NCBI RefSeq assembly: GCF_000272405.2
Contig: NZ_AJZM02000101.1
Location: 1 to 5,365 of the forward strand
Source of the DNA: Vibrio tasmaniensis 1F-187
GTDB lineage: Bacteria > Pseudomonadota > Gammaproteobacteria > Enterobacterales > Vibrionaceae
Reading direction: 5' to 3'
DNA: 5,365 nucleotides
The position numbers and the translations under genes were made by a program. The notes below the pieces were generated by a model, which saw nothing but the letters and a program-made list of their open reading frames with translations, was not told the origin of the DNA and ran no database searches. Positions 1 to 5,340 of this stretch are shown in pieces (the first letter of the stretch is position 1; every line of letters starts with the position of its first letter).

Positions 1-87
1 GACATTGGACACTGTGGCTGTTTCAAATGCAAAGTATTTATTGGGAAGAGTCTACTGGAAGATATAGAGGAAACGCCTCATGCTTGA
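1..87 (+). other. Possible 3' end of an unrecognised + strand gene
   Basis: All three + strand frames are open from the left edge for some distance. The frame starting at base 1 runs 28 codons to TGA at 85-87 and contains a Cys-rich stretch (HCGCFKCKVF). The frame starting at base 2 runs 21 codons to TAG at 65-67 and ends NAKYLLGRVYWKI. The frame starting at base 3 stays open to TAG at 138-140. One of these may be the C-terminus of a gene converging on the oxidoreductase gene to the right, but I recognise none of them, and short open frames at an edge are expected by chance. The minus strand shows only very short ATG frames here. Confidence 0.2.
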
Positions 88-100
88 TCACTGACGAGGC
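67..100. repeat. Overlapping inverted repeats downstream of the oxidoreductase gene
   Basis: GAGG (67-70) can pair with CCTC (76-79) across a 5-nt loop. GCCTC (75-79) can instead pair with GAGGC (96-100) across 16 nt, so the two hairpins exclude each other. They lie 37-70 nt beyond the minus-strand stop at 137, where a terminator would be expected. No T-run follows on either strand, so this is not a convincing intrinsic terminator. It could be a weak or Rho-assisted 3' end. Confidence 0.25.
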
Positions 101-136
101 AATCAAACATGAGTCGAATACGAATTTACGAAGATC

Positions 137-1111
137 TTAGCTCGCCGCTTGTTCCCAATCAGTCAGTAACTTCATGATCACGCGAGAGTCTTGGTGAGTT
201 GCCATTGGGGCAGCAAGTTGTGTGTCACCTCGCTCAACCGCTTGGCGGATATTGCGCACTTGATAATGGAAACCATCGCCTTGCGCTTCGACTTTCACTT
301 CACGTGTCGACGTCTCATAGATCTCTACCGTAAACGTGTTTTCTGCCGTCGGTAGCCATGGATTAGTATCTAGCGTGATACAGCCTTTGCTACCTAGAAT
401 CGTGAAGCCATGCTTTAAGCCGTGATCTTCAGCAGTGTGGATTTGCGCGGTAAAACTGCCGTTGAAACGCATCATCGCCGACGATTCACAGATATTGCCA
501 TCTTGGCCACGTCGGCCGATTGCCGAGATCTGCACATCATCGAACACACTCTCGCCAGATTGCTGCTGCGCAACAGAATGAATCAGCGACATTGGATAAC
601 AACCCAGGTTGTACAACGCGCCTTTACTTGCAGGATTTACGAACTGATCAATCGCCGCAACGTAGGAACCTTGGATTGAGCGCACTTCACCAATCTCACC
701 GGTTGCCAACTCTTGATGAAGCTTAGCGATAAGCGGGTGATTTAGATACATCAAACCTTCAGCAAAGAATACGTCCGCTTCTTTCACCGCTTGCAGAGCT
801 TGCTCGGTTTTTTCCATATCAACCGATAGAGACTTCTCACACAAGATCGCTTTGCCTTTTTGAGCCGCTTTATTCACATACTCATGATGGATATGGTTTG
901 GTAGGGCAATATAGATAATGTCGACTGACTCATCTTCAATCAAAGCTTCATAGCTGTTGAAGGTTAATGTTGGTTGGTATTGGGCAGCAAACTCGTTTAG
1001 TGTTTTTTCAGTACGACCAGCAACGGCATACAGCTCGCTTTGAGCATCGCCTTTGATCGCATCCGCCATTACGCCTGAGATAAAGCTGGTTCCTAGGATT
1101 CCCCATTTCAT
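137..1111 (-). CDS. Gfo/Idh/MocA family NAD(P)-dependent oxidoreductase
   Basis: This is a 324-residue cytosolic dehydrogenase of the Gfo/Idh/MocA family, a usual length for it. Such enzymes oxidise or reduce sugars, inositols, diols or related compounds with NAD(P). The N-terminal Rossmann fold opens with KWGILGTSFIS (residues 2-12, glycines 4 and 7) and includes the DIIYIALPNHIHHE strand-turn (64-77). The family EKP motif appears as CEKSLS (91-96), with Lys93 the expected catalytic lysine and Ser in place of Pro. The C-terminal substrate domain includes GALYNLGCYPM (164-174), resembling the glucose-fructose oxidoreductase / dihydrodiol dehydrogenase subgroup. The start is well set: AGGAG lies 9 nt upstream, inside the last codons of the ABM gene, and the gap is only 3 nt, so translation is probably coupled. 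The family is firm; the substrate cannot be read from sequence. Confidence 0.93.
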   Translation of the reverse strand: MKWGILGTSFISGVMADAIKGDAQSELYAVAGRTEKTLNEFAAQYQPTLTFNSYEALIEDESVDIIYIALPNHIHHEYVNKAAQKGKAILCEKSLSVDMEKTEQALQAVKEADVFFAEGLMYLNHPLIAKLHQELATGEIGEVRSIQGSYVAAIDQFVNPASKGALYNLGCYPMSLIHSVAQQQSGESVFDDVQISAIGRRGQDGNICESSAMMRFNGSFTAQIHTAEDHGLKHGFTILGSKGCITLDTNPWLPTAENTFTVEIYETSTREVKVEAQGDGFHYQVRNIRQAVERGDTQLAAPMATHQDSRVIMKLLTDWEQAAS

Positions 1112-1114
1112 GTC

Positions 1115-1438
1115 TTAGATCTCCTGCTCTTGTGCTTTGATAGGTCCACGTTGCGTTTCAAATGCTTGCACTAATTCCGTAATACCACGCTCAATAAACG
1201 CTTGGGTATGAGGCATCACAAAGTGCTGATTGATCGCCTCGCGGTTTACGTATTGCTCAAGCAAGATCACGCGATCGCTTTGACTTTGATCATAGGTTGC
1301 AATCGCTTGCAGGCAGCCCGGCTCGCTTTGCATGTCTAAACAAAACTGTTCGATGGCTTCGATCGCAGCAGCTCGCTCTATGTTAGTTTTGATCTTAAGT
1401 TCGGCAGTAACAAAGATGGTTTCGTTCATTTGAGGCAT
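1115..1438 (-). CDS. ABM-domain protein, putative quinol monooxygenase-like
   Basis: This small protein of 107 residues has one antibiotic biosynthesis monooxygenase (ABM) domain, a dimeric ferredoxin-like fold found in YgiN-type quinol monooxygenases and many proteins of unknown role. Visible family features are the first strand FVTAELKIK (9-17), the SEPGCL turn (38-43), ILLEQYVNREAINQH (58-72) with Glu61 and Tyr63, and His72/His77 in HFVMPH. There is no signal peptide or membrane segment. The ATG at 1438 is preferred because AAGAG (1449-1445) sits 6 nt upstream; the alternative Met4 lacks a good site. It is the first gene of an operon with the oxidoreductase and is divergent from a LysR regulator. 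In such settings ABM proteins may act on quinones or reactive aldehydes, but that is inference. The family call is solid; the enzymatic activity is unproven. Confidence 0.88.
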   Translation of the reverse strand: MPQMNETIFVTAELKIKTNIERAAAIEAIEQFCLDMQSEPGCLQAIATYDQSQSDRVILLEQYVNREAINQHFVMPHTQAFIERGITELVQAFETQRGPIKAQEQEI

Positions 1439-1455
1439 TTCACGCTCTTATTTTA

Positions 1456-1484
1456 GTTAATTATCGGTTTGCCATTAATATAAT
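1456..1484 (+). promoter_or_regulatory. Candidate promoter for the LysR regulator gene
   Basis: A perfect TATAAT lies at 1479-1484. The best -35 is poor: TTAATT at 1457-1462 with a 16-nt spacer, or GTTAAT at 1456 with 17. Transcription would begin near 1491 and give a leader of about 54 nt that carries the 1498-1531 inverted repeat. A weak -35 fits a gene of low or controlled expression. Confidence 0.4.
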
Positions 1485-1488
1485 TAAC
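1460..1488 (-). promoter_or_regulatory. Candidate promoter for the ABM/oxidoreductase operon
   Basis: On the minus strand, GATAAT (1465-1460) matches five of six -10 bases. The -35 is again weak: GTTAAT at 1488-1483 with a 17-nt spacer, or TTAATT with 16. The start would fall near 1453, leaving a leader of about 15 nt that just includes the AAGAG ribosome site. A poor -35 with a good -10 is typical of a promoter that needs an activator. The core overlaps almost fully with the opposite-facing promoter. Confidence 0.4.
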
Positions 1489-1497
1489 CCCTAATAA

Positions 1498-1531
1498 TTG
1501 ATAAACTCACGTTTTGTTTATTGTTTATCAA
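1498..1531. promoter_or_regulatory. Perfect 9-bp inverted repeat, candidate LysR operator
   Basis: TTGATAAAC (1498-1506) and GTTTATCAA (1523-1531) are exact reverse complements with a 16-nt spacer. The right side also holds TTGTTTA twice in tandem (1514-1527). The centre is about 62 bp upstream of the inferred start of the ABM/oxidoreductase operon, where LysR-type recognition sites usually lie, and it sits just upstream of the regulator's ribosome site, which would suit autorepression. I do not see a clean T-N11-A box centred on this dyad, so binding by the neighbouring LysR protein is inferred from position and symmetry. Confidence 0.45.
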
Positions 1532-1544
1532 CCAAGAGTGTTTA

Positions 1545-2402
1545 ATGGATAAGTTAACCAGCATGAAAGTCTTCGTCTACGTGGTGGAACAAGGCAGCTT
1601 TCGTAGCGCCGCCAACCACTTCAACCTGTCGGCGACCATGATCAGTAAGCATGTCCATTCCTTAGAAACCAGTCTGAACTCTCAGCTGATCCACCGCACC
1701 ACGCGTAAGCAATCGTTAACCGACTCAGGGCAGCTTTACTATCGTGAGTGTAAGCGAATTCTCGAAGACATCAGCAATGCAGAGAACCTGATTCAGACCT
1801 TGGAAAATCAACCGCAAGGCACGGTAAAAATTAACTGCCCAGTTACCTATGGAAACAAGGTGCTCGCCCCGATTGTGGCCAAATTTCTCGCACATCACCC
1901 AACCATTAACGTTGAGCTGATGTTGAATAATGACCTTGTCGACCCTTATTCATCCGACATTGACCTGATTGTGCGAATTGGCGACCTGTCCGATTCAAGT
2001 TTAGTCGCCAGATACTTAGGGGATTATGAGATGTGTTACTGCGCGGCTCCTGAGTACCTTAACCAACATGCTGAAATCAGAGTATTAGAAGACTTGGCGC
2101 AGCACCCGTCGCTTGGGTTCAGTTACAGCAGCCAAGCTCCTCACGCCACACCGAACAAAGAACGTGTGCGCTTGATGTCGAATAATGGTGATGTGTTGCG
2201 ATATGCCGCTCTACAAAGCGTAGGTGTGTTGTTACAGCCGACTATCTTAGTTACCGAAGAAATTGAGCGTGGAATGCTATTGGAAATCCTACCCGGCATG
2301 GCGCCGTTACCAAAGCCGATTCACTTGCTCTACAAAACCAAACAACTGTCATTGAAAAACCGAACCTTTGTCGAGTTTTTATTAGCCTCTCTTTCCGAAT
2401 AG
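1545..2402 (+). CDS. LysR family transcriptional regulator
   Basis: This is a 285-residue DNA-binding regulator of normal LysR length. The N-terminal winged helix-turn-helix spans about residues 1-62: KVFVYVVEQGSFRSAA, the recognition region around LSATMISKHVHSLE (28-41), and the wing LIHRTTRKQSLTDSG (48-62). A linker helix (about 63-90) leads to the periplasmic-binding-protein-like effector domain (about 92-285, beginning GTVKINCPVTYG). The ATG at 1545 is chosen because AAGAG (1534-1538) lies 6 nt upstream. An in-frame TTG at 1521 would add eight residues but falls inside the inverted repeat and has no ribosome site. The gene is divergent from the ABM/oxidoreductase operon, which is probably its target. 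The effector is unknown. Confidence 0.95.
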   Translation: MDKLTSMKVFVYVVEQGSFRSAANHFNLSATMISKHVHSLETSLNSQLIHRTTRKQSLTDSGQLYYRECKRILEDISNAENLIQTLENQPQGTVKINCPVTYGNKVLAPIVAKFLAHHPTINVELMLNNDLVDPYSSDIDLIVRIGDLSDSSLVARYLGDYEMCYCAAPEYLNQHAEIRVLEDLAQHPSLGFSYSSQAPHATPNKERVRLMSNNGDVLRYAALQSVGVLLQPTILVTEEIERGMLLEILPGMAPLPKPIHLLYKTKQLSLKNRTFVEFLLASLSE

Positions 2403-2422
2403 CTAAGCGCTGACTAATTCAC

Positions 2423-2466
2423 AAAAAGGCTTTTAAGTAATGAAGAATTTTCTAAACAACAAAGCC
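2423..2466 (-). terminator. Possible terminator of the glycosylase-like gene
   Basis: On the minus strand, GGCTTT (2466-2461) begins one nucleotide after the TAG stop. It can pair with AAAGCC (2433-2428) and is followed at once by TTTTT (2427-2423). The stem is only 6 bp and the loop is 27 nt, long for an intrinsic terminator, although the loop could fold further. The + strand has no T-run after its arm, so this does not serve the LysR gene, whose own terminator I cannot see in the 65-bp convergent gap. Confidence 0.35.
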
Positions 2467-2467
2467 A

Positions 2468-3661
2468 CTAAACCGTTTGCCAATGGTTCATCAAGCGTTT
2501 GCCAAGATCAGAAGGTGTGGTGTTATGGACGATCATCTCATCACATTGGTTGAACACCATGAAGTGTTTAAGTTCTTCGCACAAAGCGTGAATCAATGAC
2601 TCATGGGTTTTAACTCTGTCTTCAACAACCAAGTTACGAATGTTGAGTAAACGGGTCTTCCTGTCGACCTTACAATCCATTCGCGCCACCAGCTTACCTT
2701 GCCACAGAATCGGCAAACTAAAGTAACCAAACTGACGCTTGGCCTCTGGCACATAGCACTCAAGGAGGTAGTCAAAGTTGAACAATGATTGCATTCGCTT
2801 TCGTTGAATCAACAGGTTATCAAACGGAGACAATATCTTTAACTTGGTTCTGGAAAGAGGTTGATTCAGCAGTTCAAAAGCACCTGGCTGGACATAGTAA
2901 TCAGAGCCTTGAATATCTACTTTCAGAACCTGCTTATCTTCAAGCATCTGTTGGAGAGCTTTCAGAATCAAAGGCTTAGTGTTCTTGAGTAGGTAGCTCA
3001 TTTCGGACGCTATTCCAACTCCGTTAGCCTTTAAGTAACGCTTTATGAGATGCTCGATGTACTCTTGTTCAGTCGGTTCAGAGGTATCAATGCCACTCGG
3101 CAAAACTCGCTCGGTAAGGTCATACACCTTATGAAAGTTTACTCGGCTTGGCACCATTAAGTCGCCTTGCATGAATAAGGTTTCTAGTGCTTGCTTGGCC
3201 GGTTTACCGCCCCACCCGCCGGGGTTTGGCCTATCCCCTTCAAAGTCTTTCGCCATCAACGGCCCTTCATTCTCAATTCGCTTGAGAACATGATCCATGA
3301 GTGCGTCATCCTTTTTATACCAATGCTTGAGCTTACCGCTCGCAAAGCCATTCTTGCGATGTAGGCTGAATCGGAAGTCACGCATGGGTAAATACGCAGC
3401 GGCATGCGACCAATACTCAAACACTTCTCGACGCTCTAACAGCTTATCCAGATGATCAAGCTTGTAGTCTTGATTACGATTCCACAGCGTATGATGGTGA
3501 GCTCGCTGAATCACAGAGATGGTATCAATTTGCACATATCCAAGGTTTTCAATCGCAGACAGCGTGTTCGCCAAAGTGCCTCCATTGCGTTGCTTTTTGG
3601 GCGGCAATTTTTGCGAAAGCAGTACAATTTTTTGCGCTTGAGCGAGTGACAGTGATTCCAT
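2468..3661 (-). CDS. HTH_42 / YcaQ (AlkX)-like DNA glycosylase
   Basis: This 397-residue protein belongs to the winged-helix HTH_42 family (AlkZ / E. coli YcaQ). Characterised members remove bulky alkylated purines and unhook interstrand crosslinks; E. coli YcaQ is about 410 residues. The sequence shows the key signature YVQIDTIS (42-49), whose Gln44-Ile45-Asp46 matches the Q-x-D active-site motif of the YcaQ group rather than the Q-x-Q of AlkZ. Other shared blocks are EYWSHAAAYLP (82-92), LSPFDN followed by RKR (277-289), and ECYVPEAKRQFGYFSLP (301-317) then VARMDCKVDR. These line up with YcaQ as I remember it. The protein is cytosolic with no signal peptide. The start has only a weak ribosome site (AGAG about 10 nt upstream). 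It lies 34 nt downstream of the FrnE-like gene and is probably cotranscribed. The family is firm; crosslink repair activity is inferred. Confidence 0.87.
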   Translation of the reverse strand: MESLSLAQAQKIVLLSQKLPPKKQRNGGTLANTLSAIENLGYVQIDTISVIQRAHHHTLWNRNQDYKLDHLDKLLERREVFEYWSHAAAYLPMRDFRFSLHRKNGFASGKLKHWYKKDDALMDHVLKRIENEGPLMAKDFEGDRPNPGGWGGKPAKQALETLFMQGDLMVPSRVNFHKVYDLTERVLPSGIDTSEPTEQEYIEHLIKRYLKANGVGIASEMSYLLKNTKPLILKALQQMLEDKQVLKVDIQGSDYYVQPGAFELLNQPLSRTKLKILSPFDNLLIQRKRMQSLFNFDYLLECYVPEAKRQFGYFSLPILWQGKLVARMDCKVDRKTRLLNIRNLVVEDRVKTHESLIHALCEELKHFMVFNQCDEMIVHNTTPSDLGKRLMNHWQTV

Positions 3662-3695
3662 GAAATTCAGACTCTAATTGATACCAATAATCGGC

Positions 3696-4343
3696 TTATG
3701 ATTCAGCAATAAGCTCTTGAAGAATTTGCTTGTATGTTTCTACCGTCTGCGCACCAGTGACTGCACTCTTTCGGTTGAATACCACGGTAGGAACCGCTGA
3801 GATTCCCATGCGTTGCCATTCAAACTCTTGCGCTTCAATTTGCTTCAAGTTATCGATGTTCTTTAGGCGCTTCAGTGCTTTCGTTGAGTCTAAGCCAACT
3901 GCTTCAAGTTCTTGCGCGATAACCTCAAGATCGGACAAATCTTTCTGCTCTGAAAAATGAGCAGTAAAGAAGCGTAGCTTTAACTCAGTCTGTTTGCCAT
4001 GCGCCAACGCGAAATCGAGCAACACATGTAGGTGACGTGAATTCACCATTCTCATGCTGTCATAGAAATTGAAATCGAAACCAACCGCTTTGCCACGCGC
4101 CGCAAGCTGTTCGCGTGAACTTTGACTCTCTTCTGCGCTAGAGCCGTATTTTCTCATGATATGGTCACGCAGGTTTTCACCTTCTTGCGGCATATCTGGA
4201 TTCAACTCAAACGGCTGCCATTCAAGTTCAATTTGCTCCGCTAAACCAAGTTCTATAATGGCTTGCTCTAAGTTTTTGTAGCCGACTACGCACCATGGGC
4301 ACATTACGTCAGAAATAATATCGAGTTGAAGTTTCTTGCTCAT
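3696..4343 (-). CDS. DsbA family oxidoreductase, FrnE-like
   Basis: This is a 215-residue thioredoxin-fold thiol-disulfide oxidoreductase of the FrnE/DsbA group (2-hydroxychromene-2-carboxylate isomerase/DsbA-like). Near the N-terminus the first strand LDIISDVMCPWC carries the active-site pair CPWC (residues 15-18). A helical insert follows, including the SRHLHVLLDFALAHGK region typical of FrnE proteins. Then comes the cis-proline loop ISAVPTVVFN (Pro185) and the terminal AVTGAQTVETYKQIL segment that closes the fold. There is no signal peptide, so it probably acts in the cytosol, unlike periplasmic DsbA. I set the start at 4343 because GGA lies 6 nt upstream; an ATG two codons earlier (4349) would sit directly on that site. 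It leads an apparent operon with the glycosylase-like gene. FrnE of Deinococcus is linked to oxidative stress resistance, so a stress role is plausible but not shown here. Confidence 0.9.
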   Translation of the reverse strand: MSKKLQLDIISDVMCPWCVVGYKNLEQAIIELGLAEQIELEWQPFELNPDMPQEGENLRDHIMRKYGSSAEESQSSREQLAARGKAVGFDFNFYDSMRMVNSRHLHVLLDFALAHGKQTELKLRFFTAHFSEQKDLSDLEVIAQELEAVGLDSTKALKRLKNIDNLKQIEAQEFEWQRMGISAVPTVVFNRKSAVTGAQTVETYKQILQELIAES

Positions 4344-4358
4344 CGTCATTCCAAGTGA

Positions 4359-4394
4359 TCATTGATAAGGCATGTCTGCAGTAAAAGCAGGCAT
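4359..4394 (-). CDS. Possible 11-codon leader ORF upstream of the FrnE-like gene
   Basis: An ATG at 4394 opens a frame reading MPAFTADMPYQ and ending in TGA 15 nt before the FrnE-like start. GAAGA (4407-4403) lies 8 nt upstream as a possible ribosome site. The frame overlaps an imperfect inverted repeat (ATGTCTGC 4372-4379 with GCAGGCAT 4387-4394). It could be chance: a frame this short carries no statistical weight, and my best promoter guess would start transcription at or near its ATG. Confidence 0.15.
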   Translation of the reverse strand: MPAFTADMPYQ

Positions 4395-4398
4395 CCAA

Positions 4399-4428
4399 TT
4401 TATCTTCAGACTACAACAACCTGAACAA
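4399..4428 (-). promoter_or_regulatory. Tentative promoter for the FrnE-like/glycosylase operon
   Basis: On the minus strand, TTGTTC (4428-4423) and GATAAA (4404-4399) are 18 nt apart and could be -35 and -10. An alternative is TTGAAC (4436-4431) with TAGTCT (4413-4408), 17 nt apart. Both are weak. Either way the -35 lies in the palindrome at 4422-4435, so a bound repressor would block it. A promoter is needed somewhere in 4350-4463, because the upstream gene ends in a strong terminator. Confidence 0.3.
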
Positions 4429-4435
4429 TCGTTCA
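4422..4435. promoter_or_regulatory. TGAAC-N4-GTTCA palindrome, candidate operator
   Basis: TGAACAATCGTTCA is symmetric at 12 of its 14 positions (5-bp arms plus the central AT). Its form resembles short palindromes bound by TetR-family repressors. It overlaps the possible -35 elements of the FrnE-like operon, about 80-90 bp upstream of that gene's start codon. No TetR-family gene is present in the window, so the binder, if any, is encoded elsewhere. Confidence 0.35.
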
Positions 4436-4463
4436 AATTTAACTAAATTCAACATTAACGAAC

Positions 4464-4496
4464 AAAAAAGCCAACTCATGTTCACGAGTTGGCTTT
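4464..4496 (-). terminator. Intrinsic terminator of the HAD phosphatase gene
   Basis: AAAGCCAACTC (4467-4477) and GAGTTGGCTTT (4486-4496) form a perfect 11-bp stem with an 8-nt loop. Read on the minus strand, the stem runs into six T (4469-4464), giving a classic Rho-independent terminator. It lies 28 nt past the TAA stop of the phosphatase gene. The + strand side has only three T, within the stem, so it acts mainly on the minus strand. Confidence 0.9.
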
Positions 4497-4524
4497 GACA
4501 AAAATCGGGTCGAGCTTAAGAGCG

Positions 4525-5322
4525 TTACGCTAGCAACTTCTCAAGTACTTGGAACACACCCGCGTCAACGTTACTTGGCGCGCCAAAACGCGCAATCTCT
4601 TTCAGCTTAGGATGGGCGTTTTCCATCGCGTAAGAGTGGTAGCTCTCTTTAAGCATTTCCAAGTCATTGAGGTAGTCACCAAAGCTCATGGTCTGCTCGT
4701 AAGTGAAACCTAAAGTGTTCTGTAGATGTTTAATCGCCGCACCTTTTGACGCTTCAGCGTTCATCACATCCAACCAAATTTTTGCACTGACAACCACTTG
4801 GTAGTTCTCACCGAATTTGGCATCAATAGTTGGGTTCACTTTCTCTTGTGAACCGTCGAAGTGACAGATAGCTACCTTGATGAAATCGTCTTCTACCGCC
4901 AGTAAGTCTTCTACTTGCTCACGGCGATGGTAGTACTTAGAGATCTCCGCTAAAGCACGCTCATCTTTGGTTTCAATGTATGCAGACTTCTTACCACAAA
5001 GCACAACGTGTGCACCTTCAATGGCACGCGCTTCTTTGATGATGTCTTTGATGGCATCAGTATCAAGCAAGCAGCTGTAGAGCTCTTGGCCTTTGTGCAT
5101 CACTAATGTGCCGTTTTCAGCAACGAACATCATGCGATCTTTAAGTGGAGCAAAAGTCTCCATCAAGCTGTAGTACTGGCGGCCCGATGCCGCAGAAAAA
5201 ATGATGTCTTGAGCTTCTAGCCGCTCATAAAGATTGAAGAATTCTGGGTCTAACTTTCCGTGTTCATTAAGAAGAGTGCCGTCCATATCAGCAGCGATAA
5301 ATTTGATGTTCTGTTGTGGCAT
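4525..5322 (-). CDS. Cof-type HAD family phosphatase (YbiV/SupH-like)
   Basis: This is a 265-residue haloacid dehalogenase-superfamily hydrolase of the Cof/IIB class, which dephosphorylates sugar phosphates and similar small metabolites in the cytosol. All four catalytic motifs are present. Motif I is AADMDGTLLN, with nucleophile Asp12 and acid/base Asp14. Motif II is Ser46 in SAASGRQYY. Motif III is Lys193 in EASKG. Motif IV is GDYLNDLEM, with Asp216 and Asp220 for Mg2+. The cap domain lies between motifs II and III (about 83-185). FVAENGTLV (66-74) and the GRQYY block resemble E. coli YbiV (SupH), a broad sugar phosphatase. The ribosome site is weak (TAAG 7 nt upstream). The gene is a single unit with its own terminator. 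The family is certain; the preferred substrate is not. Confidence 0.93.
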   Translation of the reverse strand: MPQQNIKFIAADMDGTLLNEHGKLDPEFFNLYERLEAQDIIFSAASGRQYYSLMETFAPLKDRMMFVAENGTLVMHKGQELYSCLLDTDAIKDIIKEARAIEGAHVVLCGKKSAYIETKDERALAEISKYYHRREQVEDLLAVEDDFIKVAICHFDGSQEKVNPTIDAKFGENYQVVVSAKIWLDVMNAEASKGAAIKHLQNTLGFTYEQTMSFGDYLNDLEMLKESYHSYAMENAHPKLKEIARFGAPSNVDAGVFQVLEKLLA

Positions 5323-5340
5323 TTCAGGGCTTACCTATAA

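Larger units (their letters stand above)
1456..1488. repeat. Perfect 9-bp inverted repeat in the divergent control region
   Basis: GTTAATTAT (1456-1464) and ATAATTAAC (1480-1488) are exact reverse complements separated by 15 nt. The arms hold the -10 and -35 elements of both divergent promoter candidates. They may therefore be a regulator site, or simply the result of two similar AT-rich promoters facing apart. Confidence 0.55.

Noticed and set aside
422..726. Two overlapping + strand open frames
   Set aside because: They lie antisense within the well-supported oxidoreductase gene, have no recognisable domain and no ribosome site; they are shadows of its codon pattern.
1498..1531. Repeats as a CRISPR or mobile-element end
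   Set aside because: There is only one inverted pair, with no spacer array, transposase or target duplication; an operator in a divergent gap explains it better.
1521..1544. TTG start giving a 293-residue LysR protein
   Set aside because: The eight extra residues precede the usual LysR N-terminus, no ribosome site precedes the TTG, and the ATG at 1545 has AAGAG at 6-nt spacing.
2593..2979. Open frames on both strands inside the glycosylase-like gene
   Set aside because: The true frame is continuous with conserved family blocks across this stretch; the others show no family features.
3452..3960. + strand frames antisense to the glycosylase-like and FrnE-like genes
   Set aside because: Both are explained by the opposite-strand genes, including the conserved N-terminal and cis-proline regions they overlap.
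4347..4349. ATG two codons upstream as the FrnE-like start
   Set aside because: The GGA ribosome-site core would abut this ATG, while it is 6 nt from the ATG at 4343.
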